From Anodontia alba (Eukaryota; Mollusca; Bivalvia; Lucinida; Lucinidae): a DNA stretch of 64,000 nt. The stretch is from positions 1,913,552 through 1,977,551 of the forward strand of contig OZ024826.1 in the NCBI GenBank assembly GCA_964016985.1, in the 5' to 3' direction. A program made the position numbers and the translations under genes. Position 1 is the first letter of the stretch. Each line of letters begins with the position of its first letter. Below are positions 57,316 to 64,000 of the stretch, one piece after another. The notes beneath the pieces were generated by a model that was given only the letters and a program-made list of their open reading frames with translations, had not been told where the DNA came from and searched no databases.

Positions 57316-58423
57316 TCTAGAAACAATGAAGAGGCCATGGGCCACAACGCTCACCTGAGTTAACTACTGTTAGTTAATCAGGTCATTTACTCATCATTCC
57401 CTATCAGCCTGTCAAGTTTCAAGGCAATGGCTTAAACAGTTTTTGATACATCTTGCTTACAAAGTTAAAATGCTGAAATTTTCAAAGGGCCATATTAAAA
57501 AAACAGATTTTCAAGATGACCTATCGAAACAATTTTAGCTATTTTGATTAACCAGTCACCCCTATGCTTTCTACCAAGTTTCGAGTCAATTAGCCTTTCA
57601 GTTCAGAAGATGAAGCGAAAACTGGATGGCGGCTATTCCGATCAGAACATTATTTTTTATCTATTTTTTATCTTCAAGTCACCCCAAAGGTCCCTACTCC
57701 AGTTCGAGTCAATTGGCCTTTCGGGTCAGGAGAAGAAGCGAAAAAAAATAGATTTTCAAGATGGCCGCGGCGGCCATCTTGGATTTCCGATCGGAACGAT
57801 TTTAGCTATTTTTTTATTTTCAAGTCACCCGATGCTTCCTACCAAGTTTCGAGTCAATTGGCCTTTCGGGTCAGGAGAAGAAGCGAAAAAAAAAATAGAT
57901 TTTCAAGACGGCCGCGGCGGCCATCTTGGATTTCCGATCGGAACGATTTTAGCTTTTTTTGATTTACAAGTCACCCGATGCATCCTACCAAGTTTCGAGT
58001 CAACTGGCCTTTCACATCAGGAGAAGAAGCGAAAAATAGATTTTCCAGATGGCCGCCATGGCGGCCTTCTTGGATTTCCGATCATAAAGATTTTAACTCT
58101 TTTTTACCTATAAGTCAACCCGATTCTTCCTACCAAGTTTCGAGTCAATTGGCTTTTCAGTTTAGGAGAAGAAGCGAAAAATAGATTTTTAAGATGTCTG
58201 CCACGGCGCCCATCTTGGATTTCCGATAGGAACAATTTTAGCTATTTTTGATCTACAAGTCACCCTGATGCTTCCTACCAAGTATCGAGTCAATAAGCCC
58301 AGGGGTGTAGGAGGAGTAGTAGGCTTTTAAAGCAATTGTTGACGCCGCACGATGCACGACGGATGATGGACATTGACTGACCACAATAGCTCACCATGAG
58401 CACTTCGTGCTCAGGTGATCTAA
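57316..58423 (+). mobile_element. Helitron-like non-autonomous element with ~130-bp tandem repeats
   Basis: Inserted in a mariner, it starts about TCTAGAAACAATG (57316). It ends with a perfect hairpin GAGCAC-TTC-GTGCTC (58398-58412), eight bases, and CTAA followed by T, which fits the 3' rule of Helitrons. TCACCTGAG near the 5' end is inverted near the 3' end. The interior is four to five ~130-150-bp tandem units with TACCAAGTTTCGAGTCAATT and ATGGCCGCGGCGGCCAT. The open stretch 57544-58113 is only repeat read-through. No transposase is present. Confidence 0.5.
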
Positions 58424-58689
58424 TAAAAGTCGCAGGGGCAAGGTCTAGGCTGTACGAAGGTCTCGACAACCATGCAAAAGGAGAATAGTTTTCTAGATTA
58501 ACTTGGACGCTACTTTTTCAGTTTTTTTCTTTGGGGTGTTATCACAATTACTACTGAATAGAATCTAGCAGTCACAGTTCGACCTTTTGGCATGAAATTA
58601 GCCAGTATTATTCCACGTGAATCCCCATAAGCAACCAACATAATCTTGCCAGCAGATTGTCCCTTGTCATGCTGAATAAATTTAGATGC

Positions 58690-58868
58690 CACACCCACTT
58701 CTAATTTCCAGCCAATCAGATTACTTGATCCGGGTTTTTGTTAGAAATTCACATATTTAATGACAAACAGTGCAGATCCAGATCTATTGGCTTCTTCAGA
58801 AGCCAACTAATCTGGATCTACACTGTTTGCTAGGACAGGACGTGTCGTGTTCAGCAAGGGAAGGGTTA
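58690..58868 (-). repeat. Dispersed element with family D hairpin, inserted in a mariner
   Basis: The inverted copy of the ~180-bp unit at 35985; hairpin at 58763-58830. Mariner transposase text stops at about 58687 and resumes at about 58869. Confidence 0.75.
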
Positions 58869-59230
58869 AACTTCTTGGGAGGTGTGGAAACAGTTTGTTT
58901 CCACTGCTTTGACTGAGCTTTTGTTTCAGTTTCAGCATAATGACCCCACATTGCATCCCCAGTGACAATGCAGTTCCCGCCTAGCACTTACCTTGTTTAT
59001 ACCTATTTTTTCTTGTACAATTTTATGTATTATGCTTTACTGCAATGTCACTCTGCGACTTTTATTGACAAAAACCTCATCAGTAGACTAGGATTGTCCC
59101 TCTTGCTTGTCCTGTCCTCCTTAAGCTGTGAAACCCAGCTATTAAACGTTGAACGGGATATGCAGGCTTTAGAAAAAAAATCTGCAACCTTTGAAAATGT
59201 GGCAAGGATTTTTCACCCTCTATAAGCAGG

Positions 59231-59337
59231 CCCAGCTAGCATTCTACGTAAATCTACATCGGGCCGTCATCGGCCCGTCAGCTACCCTGACGGGCCGATG
59301 ACGGCCCGATATAGATTTACGTAGAATGCTGACTGGG
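59231..59337. mobile_element. Family B palindromic element (copy 6)
   Basis: Full-length, CTACC loop, abutting the high end of a mariner remnant. Confidence 0.87.
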
Positions 59338-59539
59338 GGAATTTTAATGCAGATTTATGTTGCTCCAGCGTAGAACATGGTAATCCTAAAACCTACTTTG
59401 TTCAAATGCTCAAACGTTCGTGTATACACACTTTTCGTTGAAAAACAACTGGCCGATTTATAGGCTATAAATGTAGCTTTTGCTCATGTATAATATGTGT
59501 AGGTAGTTGCACGTGTAAAGAAAGAAGCATGAAAAGACT

Positions 59540-59690
59540 GGATATAAATATGAAATCCCACTGGGCTGAGTGAGATTCGAACAATATGAAATACCACTGG
59601 TCTGAGTGAGTTTCGAACCCACATCGGCTACGACGGCAGCGCCTAGCCCTTCAGAGTCACACCACTACGCTTGTTAAAAAAACAAGTTCC
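59540..59690 (-). repeat. tRNA-like SINE head, partly duplicated
   Basis: The minus strand shows GTGGGTTCGAAACTCACT (B box) and GTAGTGGTGTGACTCTGAAG (A box region). A second partial copy lies at 59545-59580 and a diverged one near 59905-59970. Confidence 0.6.
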
Positions 59691-60608
59691 ATGGAACAGT
59701 ATTATTCTTGATTTCTCTGAATGACGTACCCGTCGGATAGGGTATTTTTATGGTGCGCTAGCGCACTCATTATATATACAAGGAACTCTCTGGATCCACA
59801 GGATACTGAAGCTTGGAAATATTATTATAGCTTAAAATTTAAAGAAACTTCAACAAAGAATTCCGGCCCAGATGATGCAAGTACTTCAGAAAAAAAAGTG
59901 TATAGAGAGAAATATGAAATATCACTGGGATAAGTGAAGAGACATAACCACTGCACAACTACGCTTGTAAAAATGAATGAAATAGTAAAATTTATGGGTT
60001 TTTTTCGGGCCAATGTTATCTAGCCTGCTGCGCCTGTTTGGGTATATGGTATGCTCCTTCTCCAAACAACTTTCCTATCAACACCAACATAAACACAGCG
60101 TACAAAAACAAACGCTTATCTTTCTTGTCAACACCATTGTGCCCAAATATGGAATGTATACAATGCGCCACAAACTTAAGGGAGCCACTGGGATGTTTGG
60201 AAACATAAGCGGTTCGAAAGGTCTCCTGTCACAGACCACTTCTGTTCACCAGAACATGATTTCCTTAACCACGCTTCGCTTTATTGCTTATGTAATAACC
60301 CGGAGTAGACAGATCAAACCAGGAAAGCTCGAGAGAGCTTTTGGATCCGACGTCTGAACACTCTACGGCCATGTGATATCAACAAAAGCGACCAGTAGAG
60401 GAACTCACCGTTCCTTATCAGGGCATGCGACAGCTTATGTGGAACGTTTTGTTCATGTGATTTTCCGGAATCACAGCGTAAATTGGGCCTATTTGCCCTA
60501 AGTAGTGGTGAGAAACGCTCAGTTTAGCGTATATCCGTTCATCCGTTGGTTCAATGTGTGCATTGTACGAAGGTAAAATACTACTCCTTGACTGTCTTTT
60601 GCTACATA
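59691..60608. other. Interval with a diverged SINE fragment and an unrecognised open stretch
   Basis: A GGTGCGCTAGCGCAC palindrome near 59752, the SINE-like fragment at 59905-59970 and the open stretch at 60013-60357; nothing else. Confidence 0.45.
60013..60357 (+). other. Unrecognised 114-codon open stretch
   Basis: This is one of the longest open stretches outside repeats. Its composition (Ser, Leu, Lys, His-rich) does not suggest a known domain on either strand. It lies in a 900-bp interval with no recognised repeat (59690-60608). It could be an exon, a remnant of an unrecognised mobile element, or chance. Confidence 0.15.
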
Positions 60609-60924
60609 CAGTTGACTCTCGTTATCTCGAATAACCGCTTATCTCGAAGTGAAAATCTGGTCCCTGCCTATACATGAAAACCTAACAACAGATGGAAAAT
60701 ATTGTAGAAAAGAGGAGAAATTGCTCCTAAGGAGCAATTTCTCCTCTTTTCCACAATATTTTCAATAGATCTCTAACTTCAAAAGTCCAATTACCTATCA
60801 GTTTGTTAAATGTGGTTAATCAATTTATTTTTTCCTCAATTCTGCAAACCTGTTATGTCGAACTACGGATATCTCGAAGTATTTCAGAGAGTCCCTTGGA
60901 ATTCGAGATAACGAGAGTCGACTG
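60609..60924. mobile_element. pogo-like MITE with an AGGAGAAATTGCTCC palindrome
   Basis: CAGTTGACTCTCGTTATCTC and its inverse CAGTCGACTCTCGTTATCTC are flanked by TA. A central ~46-nt palindrome (GAAAAGAGGAGAAATTGCTC) is followed by diverged arms. Confidence 0.82.
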
Positions 60925-61239
60925 TATATCATCTCCCTTACCAGTCATAATCGCATAACTGATCAGCAATTTCAGAAAGAAAAACATTCCAAAAAGCTAG
61001 GATTTTTATAAAATATCAATCGTTCTAATGCTGATTCATATACAATTATATCAGTTAGACGGGAGCCAGTCTATGGCAAACCTATCAATGAGTAGTTCTG
61101 GCAAGTCAGATTATGACCATTAACTATTCAAGTCAATACAATTAAATAACCTTTGTGAGGGGCTTTGTACTAATGATCACTAATGGCTCACAAATTGCGA
61201 ACTAGCCATATAAACGCTGCATGCTGGGCAAAAATTACA
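60925..61239. other. Interval with no recognised feature
   Basis: AT-rich; no shared repeats or coding signal. Confidence 0.5.
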
Positions 61240-61660
61240 GCAGACGACATTTTGTAAAGTTTTTTTTTTTTGTTCTTATTTTTCAAAGAAAATAAGCTTT
61301 GACATCTTATACAAATTGTCTTCTCATGAGACAATTTGTACGCAATGTCAAAGATCATTTTATGAGAAACATGAATACAGATAGCATAAAGTTGTCGTCT
61401 GTTTAACCCTTAAAGCGCCAAGAAAATCTGCATCTGAAAATGTCGTCTACTTATGTCGTCTGCTGAATCTTCTTGCAAACTTTTCAAACTTACATTTTGC
61501 ATATAGGCAAACAGTGTGGACCCAGATCAGACTGCTCCTAAAGGAGCAGTCTGATCAGGGTCCACACTGTTTGCAACAATGACTTTCAAAGTAACCGGCA
61601 GAAGACAAAGCAGACGACAATTGTTGTGATTGGCGCTTTAAGGGTTAATTTTCCAATGGA
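61240..61660. repeat. Family H dispersed repeat
   Basis: CAGCAGACGACATTTTG, GACAATTTGTACGCAATG hairpin and AAGTTGTCGTCTG; it contains a family D hairpin. Other H fragments: 7225-7300, 12280-12425, 15045-15170, 15620-15770, 16660-16810, 24700-24890, 26870-27010, 27270-27370, 36360-36520, 36820-36870, 37080-37170. Confidence 0.65.
61507..61574. repeat. Family D hairpin inside a family H repeat
   Basis: GCAAACAGTGTGGACCC ... GGGTCCACACTGTTTGC with stem CAGACTGCTCCT and inverse; the flanks are family H text. Confidence 0.78.
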
Positions 61661-61918
61661 GTGGTAAAGGTTAATTTCGTTTGCTTCAAACATTGCAAAC
61701 TTTTGCAAATGACACGTTTTCTCCGAAATATTAATTAAAGTTGATGATTAATTTCTGTCCAGGTACCTTTAAAATATTTCCCTTAAGTCAGAACACATCA
61801 CTACAATCTTTCAATTCAATTTTGAAACCATTTTGCACTCATCATCGTGTACAACCATCAGATACTGGTGAACAGCAGACCCCGACGCAATTCTGGATCT
61901 GAATCTCTCAACAGATAG

Positions 61919-62088
61919 TTTTTTTTTTGTTTTTTTTTTTGTTTTATGTTGTTTTTGTTTTTTTTTTTTTTCTTTCTTTTTTTTTTTTTTTTTTTTTGTT
62001 TTTTTGTTTTGTTTTTTCTTTTCTTTTTTTTTTTTTTTTTTCTTTTTTTGTTTTGTTATGTTTTTTTTTTTTTTTTTTTTTTTTTTTT
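61919..62088. repeat. T-rich tract with sparse G and C
   Basis: 170 bp of T runs broken by single G or C; it forms the low-coordinate edge of the mariner remnant. Poly-Lys readings on the minus strand are artefacts. Confidence 0.95.
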
Positions 62089-63254
62089 GGAAACATCGCA
62101 CGGTGCCAGGTCTGGGCTGTAGGGAAGGTGCGATTATACATTGACCTTTTAAGACTTCAAAAACTGTGCTACACATCACGAAAACATACCTTTATAATTT
62201 TGACCCCCTTAAACCCCACTTTTATATATTAAAACTGGGGTTTACAGGGGTATACATTTTTTTCTTATTTCTGCTCAAAAACATAGATTGTGGGTACTCG
62301 TTAGAACCGCCTCGACGAGGCGGTTCTAACGAGTACCACAATCTATGATTTGAGCAGAAATATGAAAAATATCAGAATTTTTCTCAGAAAACTTTCAGGT
62401 TTTTGGTGGTGACATTTTCAATATACTTGAATAGGCGTGTTTTCGTTATGAGTTGATGATTTGTGGGCTGGAGCATTGTCATATAACAAGTGGACTTGCT
62501 GAAGACCGGGTTTTCGACGTACTTTTCTCATTTTTGTTCGCAAACTTTTCAGAACCACATTCTTATGGAAGCAACCAGAGACGCCTGTTAGTGTTCGTTT
62601 AGAAATACTTGGCCGTTTAGCATGGTTCAGAACCCATATCTGTTATCAGCTTTCCGCTTGGGCTCATTAAAATGGATTCATGTCTCATCACCAGATATGA
62701 GACCATCAAACACCTTTTTTCTGATACTCTGAGTATTTCCTCAGTAGTTGCTTTGCCATTTGTTCCCTCATACGTTTTTTTGCTCATTGGTGAGAGAATA
62801 GGGGTCCAGCGAGCACTTATCTTCGTAACGTTAAGAATTTTCTTCAGAATGATTTGGACAGATGCTGAACCCAAGTTTTTCATTTCTGCCAGCTGTCTGA
62901 CAGTGAAACGCGCATCTTTCTCAATAATGGACTTAATCTTATTTATATTAGATTTGGTAACTGCAGACCTGGGTCTTCCTGAAGAAGGGGCATCTAAAAC
63001 TGATTCCTGGCCGGAACTGAAATTTGTAAACCACCTATAAACTGTGAAAAATGACATTTGTTTATCCCAATAAAGAACACATATCTCATCATGTATACTT
63101 TTGACACCCAATTCCAATTTACAGCGGGCTTTTGCATAACCCCTGACTTCAGCAACATTTTTCAATCGTTTTCTGACCATATTAAACGCAGTTCCTATGA
63201 ATACACCTGAAAACAATCGAAATTGCAAAGGAACCGGTTTGTGGATTTCAAGTA
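62089..63254 (-). mobile_element. Mariner remnant, third type, with an HP-A insertion
   Basis: The N-terminal region (62617-63294 open stretch) has the helix-turn-helix text of mariner transposases (ARFTVRQLAEMKNLGSASVQ, SSGRPRSAVTKSNINKIKS), and GDETWIHFNEPK can be read near 62650-62690 in another frame. Transposase text runs to 62451, is interrupted by HP-A copy 22 (62174-62450), and resumes at 62173 down to about 62089, where SPDLAPCDV is readable. A T-rich tract follows at the low end. Frameshifts and stops are present. Confidence 0.75.
62174..62450 (-). mobile_element. HP-A copy 22, inserted in a mariner
   Basis: Full-length; centre A. On the minus strand the mariner reading frame runs up to ...CATCAACT before it and resumes TGTAGCACAG after it, so the pre-insertion site can be inferred. 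Confidence 0.9.
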
Positions 63255-63256
63255 TA

Positions 63257-63526
63257 CAGTCGACTCTCGTCATCTCGAATTCCAAGGCACTCACTGAAAT
63301 ACTTCGAGGTATCCGTACTTCGACATATCAGAGTTGAGAGAGTGAGGAAAACAATAAATTGAACAACCACATTTAACAAATGAATATGTAATTTGACTCC
63401 TGAAGTTAGAAATGTATATATAAAATAATGTGGAAAAGAGGAGAAATTGCTCCTCTTTTCCACATTATTTTGTTACCTGTTGTCATAGTTTCATGTTAAA
63501 ACAGGGACCAGATTTTCACTTCGTGC
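63257..63526 (-). mobile_element. pogo-like MITE, truncated second copy
   Basis: It starts after TA with CAGTCGACTCTCGTCATCTC and contains the AGGAGAAATTGCTCCTC palindrome, then CCAGATTTTCACTTCG. The far terminus is lost. It abuts the 62-kb mariner remnant. Confidence 0.78.
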
Positions 63527-63595
63527 TACCGTTTAATATGTAAAGTTCTGATTTTCTAAAGTGTTCATGTTTAGTGATTAGTATAATTATGTAAC

Positions 63596-63669
63596 AGGTG
63601 AAAATGCAAATCACATTTTCCCGACCGGGGATCGAACCTGATCCTCTGAACTGGAAGTCCTGTATTCTA
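63596..63669 (-). repeat. Possible tRNA-like SINE fragment
   Basis: The minus strand reads CAGGTTCGATCCCCGGTCG, a good B box; no clear A box. It abuts HP-A copy 23. Confidence 0.4.
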
Positions 63670-63937
63670 CATCATGAAAACATACCTCCCCTTAAACCCC
63701 ACTTTTATATAGTAAAACCGGGGTTTACAGGGGTATACATTATTTTTCTTATTTCTGCTCAAAAACATAGATTGTGGGTACTCGTTAGAACCGCCTCGTC
63801 GAGGCGGTTCTAACGAGTACCCACAATCTATGTTTTGAGCAGAAATATGAAAAATATCAGAATTTTTATCTGAAAATTTTTCATATTTTGGTGGTGAAAT
63901 TTTCAATATATTTAAATATAGGCGTGTTTGTGTAATG
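63670..63937 (-). mobile_element. HP-A copy 23
   Basis: Nearly full-length; centre T; a short deletion in the right arm (CATACCTCCCCTTAAACC lacks ATATAATTTTGA). Confidence 0.9.
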
Positions 63938-64000
63938 AGATTCTACCCTATAAAAGCCAGCCTGACCCGCAAGGCAGTACAAATGTGTTATATGCCTATA

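Larger units (their letters stand above)
57080..59230 (-). mobile_element. Mariner remnant split by later insertions
   Basis: The low end starts after TA (57078-57079) with CGAGGGTCGGTCGGACAG, a mariner-style terminus, and C-terminal transposase text continues to about 57315. A 1.1-kb Helitron-like element occupies 57316-58423. Transposase resumes at 58424-58687 (QSAGKIMLVAYGDSRGIILA), a palindromic repeat fills about 58690-58868, and transposase continues 58869-59230 with VTGDAMWGHYAETETKAQS, the first catalytic block. A family B palindrome abuts the high end. Multiple stops make it a pseudogene. It differs in sequence from the 2.5-kb mariner. Confidence 0.78.

Noticed and set aside
57544..58113. 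189-codon open stretch
   Set aside because: It is a read-through of ~130-bp tandem units inside a Helitron-like element, with no recognised domain.
61811..62232. Poly-Lys and poly-Phe open stretches
   Set aside because: Translation of a T-rich low-complexity tract.
62672..63040. 122-codon plus-strand open stretch
   Set aside because: Antisense of mariner transposase.

Overview
This window is animal nuclear DNA, most likely from a bivalve mollusc and probably a heterodont. It is AT-rich, has no operons, carries splice-bounded coding fragments, and is crowded with short palindromic repeats, tRNA-derived SINEs, Tc1/mariner copies and microsatellites. The taxon is an inference from repeat styles familiar in bivalve assemblies; nothing here names the species. 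No rRNA, functional tRNA or CRISPR array was seen.

Coding content is sparse. The strongest gene is a leucine-rich-repeat (LRR) exon at 40753-42103 (+). It encodes part of a signal peptide, an N-terminal Cys cap and about 14 LRRs. A C-terminal Cys cap lies in a different frame after a frameshift near 41953-41957. The second convincing exon is 13339-13549 (+), a terminal exon encoding three FDPWPEP-type repeats whose DNA differs almost only at silent positions. Three weaker candidates are a signal-peptide first exon (27077-27123), a 150-nt splice-bounded exon (36874-37023) and an FN3-like fragment (44647-44820).

Most of the rest is mobile DNA. A roughly 280-bp family, called HP-A here, occurs 23 times, about a tenth of the sequence. 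Each copy has TIRs and a near-perfect ~95-nt central palindrome with one variable centre base. Related palindrome cores sit inside other elements with different ends: two pogo-like MITEs at 37381-37718 and 56287-56634, and a third family at 22565 and 27470. Three more palindrome families (B, C, D) and several diverged dispersed repeats (E-K) fill the gaps.

Larger elements are: a nearly complete mariner with TA target duplications (2553-3827); a truncated relative (37761-38474); two other mariner remnants (57080-59230, itself invaded by at least two elements, and 62089-63254, invaded by an HP-A copy); a decayed Tc1 element (45662-47279); and an LTR retrotransposon on the minus strand (48413-54640). 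The retrotransposon is Ty3/gypsy-like in sequence but has integrase upstream of reverse transcriptase, the Gmr1-type order.

Tandem arrays include a 51-bp minisatellite (8263-10458, about 43 units), a diverged 40-bp satellite (18380-21995, about 90 units), a ~16-bp array split by an HP-A insertion (12525-13300), a 20-bp array (43405-43580) and longer-period arrays near 31-32 kb, 47.9 kb and 57.5 kb. Layout: 0-8 kb palindromic elements and mariner; 8-10.5 kb minisatellite; 11-18 kb mixed repeats and the FDPWPEP exon; 18-22 kb satellite; 22-40 kb dense MITEs; 40-42 kb LRR gene; 43-48 kb HP-A pairs and Tc1; 48-55 kb LTR element; 55-64 kb nested mariners and MITEs.
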